Shown here: piece after piece, positions 53,187 through 62,543 of the stretch
Numbering within the stretch: position 1 is the first letter of the stretch
Layout of the letters: each line of letters starts with the position of its first letter
From: Candidatus Acidiferrales bacterium
GTDB taxonomy: Bacteria; Acidobacteriota; Terriglobia; Acidiferrales; UBA7541
NCBI GenBank assembly: GCA_035934015.1
Contig: DASYYH010000003.1
Location: 372,001-436,000, forward strand
Direction of reading: 5' to 3'
DNA: 64,000 nt
Notes under the pieces: generated by a model
Databases searched by the model: none
What the model was told of the DNA's origin: nothing
The model's input: the letters and a program-made list of their open reading frames with translations, nothing else
Made by a program: the position numbers and the translations under genes

Positions 53187-54161
53187 ATGGCAATCATCAA
53201 GGACGGCTTGCTTCGTAATCTGGGATGCCCGGCGGACCATGGGCCGCTGCGCATCGAAGGAGACGGCCTCGTTTGCGAACGCGGGCATCACTACGTTTTC
53301 GAGAATGGCGTGGCGGTGTTTACAAACACACCACGGCGCGAGCCTGTGCCGCTGAATATGGGCCCGTGCCCAACGTTTGCGAAAAATGAGAAGCAAGGCG
53401 CTGCGATCGATCCCTTTGTGAACGACTGGATCGTGAACACGAACGGCAATCTTTACCGGCGCGCCAGAGGAAGGCTCTCGCGCTACCCGATCGCCAAATG
53501 GCCGTTCGATGAAGGACGCGGCAGAACACTTGTTGAAATCGGCTGCAGCTGGGGACGATGGAGCATTGCCGCGGCGCGCGCGGGCTTTCAGGCGATTGGC
53601 GTGGATGTGCACATCGATGCGCTCGAAGCAGCCGGACGCGTGGCCCGGCAGTTGGGGAGCAGCGCCGACTTTATCTGCGGGGACGCGGAACGGCTGGCGT
53701 TGCAAGATCAGAGCGTCGATTGCGTTTTTTCCTATAGCGTGCTGCAACATCTCGACCGCGCGAAAGTGCTTTCGGTTTTTCGCGAGATCGCGCGCGTGCT
53801 GAAGCCGGGCGGTGTTTGCTGGATTCAACTGCCGAACCAATTCGGAGTGCTGAGTTTTTTTCAACGGCTCAAGCGCGGATTCCGTGAAGCGAGACCGGGA
53901 ACTTTTGAAATGCGCTATTGGTCGCGGAAATCCATCCGGGAGGGTTTTCACGCAGCCGGATTGAAGCGTGTGACCATTCGCACGGATGGATTCTTCACGC
54001 AGAATCCGCAATTGCCGGACATGGACTTGCTTTCTCCGGCGGGAAAATTGATTGTTCTGGCTTCTTGTGCGGGACGCGCGATGGCGGATGCTCTGCCTAT
54101 TTTTACGCGCGTTGCGGACAGCCTGTGGATCGAAGCGTGCGCGCCGGGCCGAGCGCCGTGA
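53187..54161 (+). CDS. SAM-dependent methyltransferase
   Basis: A 324-residue protein from ATG 53187; ATG 53154 is possible. The N-terminal 45 residues resemble a Trm112-like cap (LLRNLGCPADHGPLRIEGDG). The class I methyltransferase domain begins with LVEIGCSWGRWSIAAARAG, with the GxGxG-like loop at about residues 116-121, then VDVHIDALEAA, FICGDAERLALQDQSVDCVFSYSVLQHLD and REIARVLKPGG. The acceptor is unknown. It begins about 59 bases after the transporter stop. The tRNA-Leu gene follows. Confidence 0.85.
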   Translation: MAIIKDGLLRNLGCPADHGPLRIEGDGLVCERGHHYVFENGVAVFTNTPRREPVPLNMGPCPTFAKNEKQGAAIDPFVNDWIVNTNGNLYRRARGRLSRYPIAKWPFDEGRGRTLVEIGCSWGRWSIAAARAGFQAIGVDVHIDALEAAGRVARQLGSSADFICGDAERLALQDQSVDCVFSYSVLQHLDRAKVLSVFREIARVLKPGGVCWIQLPNQFGVLSFFQRLKRGFREARPGTFEMRYWSRKSIREGFHAAGLKRVTIRTDGFFTQNPQLPDMDLLSPAGKLIVLASCAGRAMADALPIFTRVADSLWIEACAPGRAP

Positions 54162-54247
54162 AGCGGGACGCGAAAGCCGCAACAGGAAAGGCCGCGACGC
54201 TTAACTCCGGCGGCGCGAAATGCTAACCTAAGGCATAGCATTTCCGC

Positions 54248-54331
54248 GCGGAAGTGGCGGAACTGGCAGACGCGCCAGCCTTAGGAGCTGGTGGCCGAAA
54301 GGCCGTAGGGGTTCAAATCCCTTCTTCCGCA
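54248..54331 (+). tRNA. tRNA-Leu (anticodon TAG)
   Basis: Acceptor GCGGAAG pairs with CTTCCGC; the anticodon arm is CCAGC-CTTAGGA-GCTGG with TAG in the loop; a long variable arm (TGGCCGAAAGGCCGT) marks a class II tRNA. CCA is not encoded (CGCA followed by GAAT). Confidence 0.93.
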
Positions 54332-54600
54332 GAATTTTTCCGGCCAGTCCTGAACGCAAGACTAGCTATTTGACGACGCTTGAGCTTTCTCCCAACGGAG
54401 ATAGCTTTGAATTCGCTGACTAACTCGCGAGTTAACTAGGCACAGTAGTTTCTTCGCGGCACTTGCGGCCGGAATCCGCCGATTTTATTTTTGGCGTGAA
54501 ACTCCTGCGCCGACCTGCACGTCTCAGAGCTTGATTCCGTACGACATTCTGCCGAAGCAGATATATGGCAAGACATTCTTGCGTTTGTGGAGGGGATACG

Positions 54601-56160
54601 ATGGAAATGAACCGCCTGATTGTCGGAGCGATTGTCGTTTTGTTCGCTTCAACCACGGCCGTCGCACAGCAACCGCAGCGCCGCCGCGCCGGCTACCTCG
54701 GACAACAACAAATGGAGCAAATGCAACGGAGGGGAGAGCAGCAGGGTGATCAGCAGCCGGGACACCCGATGCCGCCGCCTCCCGTCGAAAAAAGCTCCGT
54801 AACGCATCACAGCGCGCGCGTGGGCGGTGAGGAGATCAACTACACGGCCACGGCAGCGACCTACGTTATTAAAGATGACGCAGGAAACCCCAAGGCTACT
54901 TTTTTCTTCGTCGCTTACACGAAGGACGGTGTATCTGATATTTCCAAGCGGCCAGTCGCATTCGTGTATAACGGCGGGCCGGGCTCGGCGTCGCTCTTCA
55001 CGCACATGGGAATGGGACCGAAGAAGGTTGTGCTGACGGCTGACGGCCACGGCATGCCCGCGCCCTATTCGGTCAAAGACAATGACGATTCGTTTCTGGA
55101 TGCGACCGATCTTGTTTTCATTGACGCGGTTTCGACGGGCTACAGCCGCCCTGTGCCGGGGCAGAATCCGGCGCAGTTCTACGGCGTGGTGCAGGACGCG
55201 GAGATTTTCTCCGATTTCATCTATCAATACATCACGCGCAATGAGCGGTGGGATTCGCCGAAATACCTGATCGGCGAAAGCTACGGCACGACGCGCTCGG
55301 CGGAACTGGCCGGCGTCCTCGAACACCGTCATTCGATGTACTTGAACGGAGTTGTCCTGCTTTCCACGATGGCTTTTGCATCGTGGGGCGCCGATGACCG
55401 TTCGGAGTTCTTTCTGCCGACCTACGTCACTTCAGCGTGGTATCACCATCTTCTTGCCGCAGATTTGCAAAGCCTGAGCGCCGACCAGATCGCGCAGAAG
55501 GCACGCGAATTCGCTCACGGCGAATACGCAGAGGCTCTGGAAAAAGGCGACGAGATTTCGCCGGCGGAATACAACAAAGTCGTGGCGGATATGGCGCGGC
55601 TAACTGCTCTTTCGCCGGAATACATCAAGGAATGCGATTTGCGCGTCAGCCCGTTCCGCTGGTTCGCGGAGTTGATGCGCAATAAGCGATTGATCGTTGG
55701 ACGCCTCGATTCGCGCTTCACGGGCATGAATCGCGACGCGGCCTCGGAGTCTCCAGAATACGATCCGAGCGAAGCGTCGTACCTCGGCGCGTTCGTGGCC
55801 ACGTTCCAGGATTACGTGCGCCGGGATCTTGGATGGGACGACAATCAATATTACGCGGTGAGCGGAAATGTCCGGCCATGGGACAGTCAGGCTTTGCCGC
55901 AAGTCGGCGAGGTGCTGCGCTCAGCGATGACGGAGGAAGGGTCATTGAAGTTGCTCGTCCTCTGCGGCTATTACGATCTGGCGACGCCTTTCAACGGCAT
56001 CGAGGAGACCGTATCGCATATGCAGCTTGAGCCAGCGATTCGCAAAAACGTCAGCTTCGAATATTACGAATCGGGGCATATGGTCTATATCGACCAGAAA
56101 GCCCACGACAAGATGCATCGCGACGTGGATAGCTTCATCAACTCCAGCTACGCGCACTGA
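54601..56160 (+). CDS. Exported S10-family serine carboxypeptidase-like protein
   Basis: A 519-residue protein from ATG 54601, seven bases after GGAGGGG. A signal peptide (about residues 1-23, ending TAVAQ) leads to a Gln/Pro-rich linker and an alpha/beta-hydrolase with the S10 order: VAFVYNGGPGSASLFTHMG (oxyanion region), GESYGTTRSAELAG with Ser227, CGYYDLATPF with Asp and YYESGHMVYID with His. S10 enzymes remove C-terminal residues and are mostly known from eukaryotes; bacterial versions are secreted. A strong terminator follows. Confidence 0.9.
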   Translation: MEMNRLIVGAIVVLFASTTAVAQQPQRRRAGYLGQQQMEQMQRRGEQQGDQQPGHPMPPPPVEKSSVTHHSARVGGEEINYTATAATYVIKDDAGNPKATFFFVAYTKDGVSDISKRPVAFVYNGGPGSASLFTHMGMGPKKVVLTADGHGMPAPYSVKDNDDSFLDATDLVFIDAVSTGYSRPVPGQNPAQFYGVVQDAEIFSDFIYQYITRNERWDSPKYLIGESYGTTRSAELAGVLEHRHSMYLNGVVLLSTMAFASWGADDRSEFFLPTYVTSAWYHHLLAADLQSLSADQIAQKAREFAHGEYAEALEKGDEISPAEYNKVVADMARLTALSPEYIKECDLRVSPFRWFAELMRNKRLIVGRLDSRFTGMNRDAASESPEYDPSEASYLGAFVATFQDYVRRDLGWDDNQYYAVSGNVRPWDSQALPQVGEVLRSAMTEEGSLKLLVLCGYYDLATPFNGIEETVSHMQLEPAIRKNVSFEYYESGHMVYIDQKAHDKMHRDVDSFINSSYAH

Positions 56161-56214
56161 GCGGCGTCTGAAATTTGGAAATGTCGCGCAAGTGGCGCAA
56201 CGGAACGGTTAGAC

Positions 56215-56253
56215 AAACCGCGGAGGAATGGCTTCTCCGCGGTTTTCGTTTTT
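56215..56253 (+). terminator. Rho-independent terminator after the S10 gene
   Basis: An 11-bp stem AAACCGCGGAG / CTCCGCGGTTT with a nine-base loop is followed by TCGTTTTT. It ends 93 bases after the stop of the peptidase. Confidence 0.9.
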
Positions 56254-56416
56254 GGAGCAAGGTTCGCGAAAGGGCGGCTGAGTCTGCGTGAAACCCTACT
56301 ACTTCATTGAATTTTTCGCGCAGCGGCCAAAATCGAGCTCAAATCCTGTAAGATGAGCGCCGCTTCCCGCCGCGATCGCGGGAACCCAACTCACGAGCGC
56401 ATCCTGCAAACTGACA

Positions 56417-59008
56417 ATGACGAGCTGGACGAGACGCGAACTATTGCAAATCGGCGCGATGGCCCCTGCCGCCGGGGGATTGATGGCTCAAGATCTAACG
56501 CGAAGCCCTCTGCAGAACACAGAACAATCAGCAGATCGAGAAGCGCCGGGTTCTGACAAGGTTCGCGAGCGGCTTCTGCTCGATTTCAACTGGCGCTTTC
56601 ATTTTGGAAATGCGGACGATCCGGAGCAGGATTTCCATTTTGGAGATTGGAGCGCGTTTGCAAAAACCGGCGAATTCTTCCTGCCGTCGCGCACGGATTT
56701 TGACGACAGCGGCTGGCAAGCGATCCGGCTCCCGCATGACTTTGCCGCCGGCTTGCCTTTTGTAAACGATCCTGATCTGGCGGATTACGGCTTCAAACCG
56801 ATCGGCAGAAAGTATCCGGCAACAAGCATCGGCTGGTATCGGCGCGTTTTCGAGATTCCGCAGAGCGATCACGGGCGACGGCTGGCAATTGCCTTCGACG
56901 GCGTGTTCCGAGATTGCATGGTGGGGCTGAATGGGAATTATCTTGGCCGGAACCTGAGCGGCTATGCCCCATTTCGCTACGACATCACGGACTTCGCGCG
57001 CTACGGCGACAAAAATGTGCTCGTGGTGCACGTCAACGCCACGGAGCACGAAGGATGGTTCTACGAAGGCGCGGGAATCTACCGCCATGTCTGGCTGGAG
57101 AAAATGAATGCGGTGCACGTCGCGAATGGCGGCACGCATGTGACGAGCGAAGTTCACGGCAGCGGGGCAACGATTGAGATTGCGACCGAAGTCGCGAATG
57201 ACAGCGATGCCGCCGCGCAAATTCGTGCGACGCATGAGATTTTTGACGCTTCGGGCGACAAAGTAGCGACCATACAAGCTGCATCCGACACGTGCGCGCC
57301 GTGGGGAAGCAGCAAAATGGCGCAGGGCGCTGAAATAAATGCCGCGAAGCTTTGGTCGCTTGAAAATCCGCATCTGTATCGCGCGGTTACGACAATCGAA
57401 AGCGCCGGCACGATTGTGGACCGGTACGAAACGATTTTTGGTATTCGCACGGCGCATTTCGATCCCGATAAGGGATTTTTCCTCAATGGCGAGCGCGTGG
57501 AAATCAAGGGAATGTGCAACCATCAGGATCATGCGGGCGTCGGCTCGGCGCTGCCCGATGGGCTGCAATATTTTCGCGTCGCCAAGCTGAAAGAAATGGG
57601 CGCGAACGCGTACCGTACTTCGCACAATCCGCCGACACCGGAGCTGCTCGATGCGTGCGACCGTCTGGGCATGCTGGTGATGGATGAGACGCGAATGATG
57701 TCGTCGAGCACGGAAGGACTGAGCCAGCTCGAACGAATGATCCGGCGCGACCGCAACCATCCGTCAATTATTTTGTGGTCGCTCGGGAATGAAGAGCCGC
57801 TGCAAGGCACGCCCACGGGCGCGCGCATCTGCGCGACCATGAAACAAGCCGTGCGCGAGGTCGACGCCAGCCGCCCGGTCACACTGGCGATGAATAATCA
57901 CTGGGGCCAGGGCGCGTCCACAGTCCTGGATGTGCAGGGTTGCAATTATGTCCACAACGGGGATATGGACAAATTTCATTCGCATTTTCCGCGACAGCCG
58001 ATCGTTGGAAGCGAAGAAGCCAGCGCGCTGAGCACGCGCGGTATCTATTCGAACGATGCGGTGCGCGGTTACATGTCCTCTTACGATGTGAACACGCCCG
58101 GGCACTACGCTGCGACAGCGGAAGAGTGGTGGAATTATTACTCGACGCGCCCATTCGCCGCGGGAGCTTTTGTCTGGACGGGCTTCGATTATCGCGGGGA
58201 GCCTTCGCCATACAAATGGCCGTGCATCAATTCTCATTTTGGCGTCATGGATACGTGCGGCTTCCCGAAGGACACATATTTTTATTATCAGGCGTGGTGG
58301 AGCGGCAGGCCCGTGCTGCACTTATTCCCCCACTGGAATTGGCAGGGGCAGGAAGGCCAGCCGATTCAAGTTTGGGTGCACTCGAATTGCGATGAAGTTG
58401 AATTGTTTCTGAATGACGCGAGCCTGGGCCGAAAGCCGATGCCACGGCTGTCGCATCTCGCGTGGAAAGTGAACTACGTTCCCGGTGTTCTGATGGCTCG
58501 CGGCTGGAAAAACGGCAAGGTGGTTTCGGAAGACAAGCGCGAGACGACAGACGCAGCCGCGCAAATCAAACTGATTCCCGACCGCGCGGGCATTCGCGCT
58601 GATGCGGAAGATGTCGCCGTCGTTTCTGTCTCCGTTCTTGACGCGCAGAATCGCGTCATACCGATTGCTGACGACGAGATTACTTTCGAAACTTACGGCC
58701 CGGGAAAAATTATTGGCGTGGGCAATGGCGACCCCTCCAGCCACGAGGCCGACAAGCCCCCGGCTGAACTTTACGATTCCCATGGAGCTTTTATTTTCGG
58801 CTCGGCCACGGAACAGAGTGCGAAGGTTTCTGTCAACGCGGCGCAGATTCTCACGAGCCGCAGAGTATTTAACGGTTTTGCCCAAGTTATAGTTCAGGGG
58901 CAGAAGCAGCCGGGCGATATCGTGCTGACGGCAGCCTCGCCGGGGCTGCAATCTGCGTCGATTACGATTCATGCGAACACCGCGCGACTGCGCCCCGCCG
59001 TGGCGTGA
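56417..59008 (+). CDS. Tat-exported GH2 beta-galactosidase-like enzyme
   Basis: An 863-residue glycoside hydrolase. MTSWTRRELLQIGAMAPAAG is a twin-arginine signal, so it is probably exported folded. The N-terminal jelly-roll begins near LLLDFNWRFHFGNADDPEQD, then a sandwich domain and the TIM barrel: KGMCNHQDHAG, GANAYRTSHNPPTPELLDACD, acid/base Glu459 in LWSLGNEEP and nucleophile near Glu533 in GSEEAS. Then GAFVWTGFDYRGEP, and a C-terminal DUF4982-like beta region. Substrate may be beta-galactosides or related plant/microbial glycans. The start has a weak ribosome site; the Tat motif supports it. Confidence 0.88.
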   Translation: MTSWTRRELLQIGAMAPAAGGLMAQDLTRSPLQNTEQSADREAPGSDKVRERLLLDFNWRFHFGNADDPEQDFHFGDWSAFAKTGEFFLPSRTDFDDSGWQAIRLPHDFAAGLPFVNDPDLADYGFKPIGRKYPATSIGWYRRVFEIPQSDHGRRLAIAFDGVFRDCMVGLNGNYLGRNLSGYAPFRYDITDFARYGDKNVLVVHVNATEHEGWFYEGAGIYRHVWLEKMNAVHVANGGTHVTSEVHGSGATIEIATEVANDSDAAAQIRATHEIFDASGDKVATIQAASDTCAPWGSSKMAQGAEINAAKLWSLENPHLYRAVTTIESAGTIVDRYETIFGIRTAHFDPDKGFFLNGERVEIKGMCNHQDHAGVGSALPDGLQYFRVAKLKEMGANAYRTSHNPPTPELLDACDRLGMLVMDETRMMSSSTEGLSQLERMIRRDRNHPSIILWSLGNEEPLQGTPTGARICATMKQAVREVDASRPVTLAMNNHWGQGASTVLDVQGCNYVHNGDMDKFHSHFPRQPIVGSEEASALSTRGIYSNDAVRGYMSSYDVNTPGHYAATAEEWWNYYSTRPFAAGAFVWTGFDYRGEPSPYKWPCINSHFGVMDTCGFPKDTYFYYQAWWSGRPVLHLFPHWNWQGQEGQPIQVWVHSNCDEVELFLNDASLGRKPMPRLSHLAWKVNYVPGVLMARGWKNGKVVSEDKRETTDAAAQIKLIPDRAGIRADAEDVAVVSVSVLDAQNRVIPIADDEITFETYGPGKIIGVGNGDPSSHEADKPPAELYDSHGAFIFGSATEQSAKVSVNAAQILTSRRVFNGFAQVIVQGQKQPGDIVLTAASPGLQSASITIHANTARLRPAVA

Positions 59009-59053
59009 CGGCGAAATTGCGGAACTGGGCGGCCTTCCATTTTGATCGCCGGG

Positions 59054-59082
59054 TTGACGCGCGAATGCGCTTCGCCTATACT
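59054..59082 (+). promoter_or_regulatory. Sigma70-type promoter for tig-clpP-clpX-lon
   Basis: TTGACG at 59054-59059, a 17-base spacer and TATACT at 59077-59082. It lies 116 bases before the tig start. Confidence 0.75.
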
Positions 59083-59198
59083 TTTTGACGTGGGTGATTG
59101 GTTGCTGTTTCCTTCCCTTGCTGCGAGAAATCCCGAAAAAGCACAAGAGAGCGAAAGGGGCCGCGACCTGCAGTTGTGATTCCCCCTGGGATACGTGA

Positions 59199-60488
59199 AT
59201 GACTGAAGCGACCTGCCGGCGCGAACTCGAACTCGAGATTCCCGCGGAAAATGTTCAGAAAACCAGCGAAAAGATCGCGCGCGATCTGGCGCGCGTGGCG
59301 CGCATTCCCGGCTTTCGGCCCGGCAAAGCTCCGGTGACGCTGATTCGGCGGCGATTTGCGGAAGAAATCAAAGGCGAAGTGCTCGAATCGCTTGTGCCGG
59401 AGCACATCGAACGGGCGCTGAATGAAAAGAAACTGACGCCCGTCACACGGCCGCAAGTCGACAAAGTGGAATTCACGGATGCGGGTCCGCTGAAATTCCG
59501 CGCGGTGTTCGAAGTGCTGCCGGAATTCGAGCTGGGCGATTACAAAAACCTCGAGATCGAAGTTGAGGCCACCGAAGTTGGCGACGCGGAGGTGAATAAA
59601 ACGCTCGAAGAGATGCGCGAGCGTGCCGCAACGTACGCTCCCGTGGAAGGCCGGACTGCGCAGGACAATGATTACGTCCAAGTGAAACTAATGGGTACGC
59701 CGGCGGGCGGCGGAGATCCCATTCGCGCGGAGAATGTGGTCTGCCACATTGGCGCGGAAGAAACACTTGATTCGTTCAACCAGAACTTGCGCGGAGCGTC
59801 CGTCGGTGAGACGAAGAGGTTTGAGACAAAATATCCCGACGACTATCCGGACGCGAAACTTGCAGGCAAGACTTACCATTACGCTCTGGATATTCGCGCC
59901 ATCCGCGAGAAGAAATTGCCGGAGCTCAACGATGAATTCGTGAAAGAACTGGGAGAAGGCGCGGCAGGAGCAAAAACGCTCGAAGAGCTGCGCGGAAAGA
60001 TACGCGAGAGGCTCAACGAAGCCCGGGACGACCAGGAAAAAGCGCAGGTGCGCGAGAAGATTTTGGATGAAATCGTCAAGCGGCATGACTTCCCGGTGCC
60101 GGAAGCTTTGATCGAGCATCAAATGGACGTGCGGCTGGAGCGCGTGGTGCGGTCGCTGGCGCAGCAGGGTGTGGATCCGCGAGCGGTCAACGTTGACTGG
60201 GTGGCGATGAGGCAGCGGCAGCATGACCGCGCGGAGCGCGACGTCAAGGCGGAGATTTTACTGGACCGCATCGCGGACGCGGAGAAGATTGAAGTGAGCG
60301 ACGAAGAGCTCGATAAAGAGATTACATCCTTTGCGCAGCGTAGTGGCGAATCCGCAGCAGCAGTTCGCGCTCGCTTGACAAAGGAAGGGACGCTCGATAG
60401 GATGAAATCGAAGTTACGCAGTGATAAAGCAATCGATTGGCTTCACCACTCGGCTCGAATTCAAACCATCGCCAAACGTGAAAAATAA
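59199..60488 (+). CDS. tig: Trigger factor
   Basis: A 429-residue ribosome-associated chaperone. The ribosome-binding N-terminal region includes IPGFRPGKAPVTLIRRRF (residues 32-49), with the GFRxGKxP signature. A PPIase domain follows (about 150-240, NDYVQVKLMGTPAGGG, YHYALDIRAI), then a C-terminal helical domain that cradles nascent chains. The PPIase region is divergent in places, as is common. It is first in the order tig-clpP-clpX-lon and is followed by clpP after about 40 bases. Confidence 0.94.
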   Translation: MTEATCRRELELEIPAENVQKTSEKIARDLARVARIPGFRPGKAPVTLIRRRFAEEIKGEVLESLVPEHIERALNEKKLTPVTRPQVDKVEFTDAGPLKFRAVFEVLPEFELGDYKNLEIEVEATEVGDAEVNKTLEEMRERAATYAPVEGRTAQDNDYVQVKLMGTPAGGGDPIRAENVVCHIGAEETLDSFNQNLRGASVGETKRFETKYPDDYPDAKLAGKTYHYALDIRAIREKKLPELNDEFVKELGEGAAGAKTLEELRGKIRERLNEARDDQEKAQVREKILDEIVKRHDFPVPEALIEHQMDVRLERVVRSLAQQGVDPRAVNVDWVAMRQRQHDRAERDVKAEILLDRIADAEKIEVSDEELDKEITSFAQRSGESAAAVRARLTKEGTLDRMKSKLRSDKAIDWLHHSARIQTIAKREK

Positions 60489-60527
60489 TTTTTGGTTCGT
60501 ACTCCCCAGCGCGACGGACAACCCCCG

Positions 60528-61148
60528 ATGAGAGACAGGGAATTCCCTTCTTCGCAAGCAACCACACTCGTTCCCATGGTCGTCGAGCAGACGAACCGCG
60601 GCGAACGCGCCTATGACATTTACTCGCGACTGCTGAAAGACCACATCATTTTCATCGGCACGCCGATTGACGACCACGTAGCGAACCTGGTGACCGCGCA
60701 ATTGCTTTTCCTGGCCGCTGAGGATCCCGAAAAAGACATTTCGATTTACATCAATTCGCCCGGCGGCGTGATCACGGCGGGGATGGCCATTTACGACACG
60801 ATGCAATTTGTGCGGCCCGACGTTGTGACGTATTGCATAGGGCAGGCCGCATCGATTGCGGCGGTGCTGCTGATGGCCGGAGCACCCAAGAAGCGATATT
60901 CGCTGCCGAATGCGCGGATCCTGATTCATCAGCCGTGGCTGAGCGGCCTGTCGGGCCAGGCGACGGATATTGATATCCACGCAAAAGAGATTCTGCGGAC
61001 GCGCGACTCCCTGAACAAACTCGTCGCCCATCATACGGGCCAGTCCGTGGAAAAGATCGAGCGAGACGTCGAACGCGATTTCATCATGTCCGCGGAACAG
61101 GCGAAGGAATACGGGATCGTCGACGAGATCATCTCCAAAGCTCGATAG
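60528..61148 (+). CDS. clpP: ATP-dependent Clp protease proteolytic subunit
   Basis: A 206-residue serine protease, from ATG 60528; a TTG at 60492 would add 12 residues. The triad fits: Ser in [12 protein letters not shown], His in RILIHQP and Asp in the C-terminal third. [22 protein letters not shown] carries the GG loop of the oxyanion hole. Fourteen subunits form the barrel used by ClpX. The usual GQAASMGAF reads GQAASIAAV here. It is followed by clpX after about 117 bases (from the chosen start). Confidence 0.93.
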   Translation: MRDREFPSSQATTLVPMVVEQTNRGERAYDIYSRLLKDHIIFIGTPIDDHVANLVTAQLLFLAAEDPEKDISIYINSPGGVITAGMAIYDTMQFVRPDVVTYCIGQAASIAAVLLMAGAPKKRYSLPNARILIHQPWLSGLSGQATDIDIHAKEILRTRDSLNKLVAHHTGQSVEKIERDVERDFIMSAEQAKEYGIVDEIISKAR

Positions 61149-61265
61149 CCGTTCCAAAAGGTTAGTAGCTAACCCGAAGAAAAATCGCACGACGGCGTCT
61201 CCGCGCCGTAGAATAGCGATTAAGATTTCTGGCATATGCAGATTTGAGTGGAGGCAGAAAACCCA

Positions 61266-62516
61266 GTGAAGCGATTCAGCTCAGACGAAGCCCTGCACTG
61301 TTCCTTCTGCCATAAAACGCAGGAGCAGGTGGAGAAGCTCATCAGCTCCCCTTCGGAATTTCCGCGATCCTATATTTGCAACGAATGTATCAGCGTCTGC
61401 CAGCAGATTCTTGAAGAAGAAAAGCGCGAGCAAGCCGGTCCGGTAAACAAACGTCTGCCACGCCCGCCGGAAATCAAGACATTTCTCGACGGATACGTCA
61501 TCGGCCAGGAAAAAACGAAAAAGAAACTCGCTGTTGCCGTCTACAACCATTACAAGCGCATCTTCCTCAATCGCCAGCCAAGCGACGTCGAACTGACCAA
61601 GTCCAATATTCTTCTCATCGGTCCGACGGGCACGGGCAAGACGCTTCTCGCGCAGACATTGTCGCGCATGCTGGATGTTCCGTTTGCGATTGTGGATGCG
61701 ACGACGCTGACGGAAGCGGGCTACGTCGGCGAAGACGTGGAAAACATTATTCTGAAACTCCTCCAAGCCGCCGACGGCGACGTGCAAAAGGCGCAGCAAG
61801 GCATCATATACATCGACGAGATCGACAAGATTTCCAAGAAGGACGAGAACCCTTCCATCACGCGCGATGTTTCCGGAGAAGGCGTACAGCAGGCGCTGCT
61901 GAAGATTTTGGAAGGCACTACGGCGAACGTCCCTCCGCAGGGCGGACGCAAGCACCCGCATCAGGAATTCACGGCCGTGGATACGACGAACATTCTTTTC
62001 ATCTGCGGCGGCGCGTTTGTGGGGATGGAAAAAATCATCGAGCGCCGCATCGGACAAAAATCGCTTGGGTTCCATGCCGACGTGCAGCCCTCGACTCCTT
62101 CGCGGCGCAATATCGAGGTCCTCGAACAGGCGCAGCCGACCGATTTGATTCGGTATGGGCTGATTCCCGAATTTGTGGGGCGCCTGCCGGTCGTCGGCGT
62201 GCTGGGGGATTTGGACAAATCCGCGCTGATTCGCATTTTGCAGGAACCGAAGAACGCGCTGCTTCGTCAATATCAGAAGCTCTTTGAGTTTGAAAACGTC
62301 CGGCTGAAGTTCACGGACGATGCGCTGGAAACCGTTGCGGAACTGGCGCTGCAGCGCAAGGTGGGCGCGCGCGGCCTGCGAATGATATTAGAAGATCTCA
62401 TGCTCGACCTGATGTACCACTTGCCCTCTCAGCGGAAACTGCGCGACTTCATTGTGACGGCGGAAATGGTGAAGAGCCGCGAGATCAATTGGAGTTTGCT
62501 GGAGAAAGCGGGTTAG
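61266..62516 (+). CDS. clpX: ATP-dependent Clp protease ATPase subunit
   Basis: A 416-residue AAA+ unfoldase. The zinc-binding domain [15 protein letters not shown] and ICNECISVC (four Cys) precedes the ATPase: Walker A GPTGTGKT (about residues 118-125), [10 protein letters not shown], Walker [13 protein letters not shown], then [21 protein letters not shown] with the pore IGF-like region nearby. I prefer GTG 61266 (GGAGG 11 bases upstream) over GTG 61248; the latter adds six residues. It hands unfolded substrates to ClpP. lon begins right after the stop. Confidence 0.94.
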   Translation: MKRFSSDEALHCSFCHKTQEQVEKLISSPSEFPRSYICNECISVCQQILEEEKREQAGPVNKRLPRPPEIKTFLDGYVIGQEKTKKKLAVAVYNHYKRIFLNRQPSDVELTKSNILLIGPTGTGKTLLAQTLSRMLDVPFAIVDATTLTEAGYVGEDVENIILKLLQAADGDVQKAQQGIIYIDEIDKISKKDENPSITRDVSGEGVQQALLKILEGTTANVPPQGGRKHPHQEFTAVDTTNILFICGGAFVGMEKIIERRIGQKSLGFHADVQPSTPSRRNIEVLEQAQPTDLIRYGLIPEFVGRLPVVGVLGDLDKSALIRILQEPKNALLRQYQKLFEFENVRLKFTDDALETVAELALQRKVGARGLRMILEDLMLDLMYHLPSQRKLRDFIVTAEMVKSREINWSLLEKAG

Positions 62517-62543
62517 GTCTTGGCGAAAGACATCGAAGGTTCC

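Noticed and set aside
60528-61148. ClpP active-site change (AASIAAV in place of AASMGAF)
   Set aside because: The Ser, His and Asp are present; the differences are conservative.
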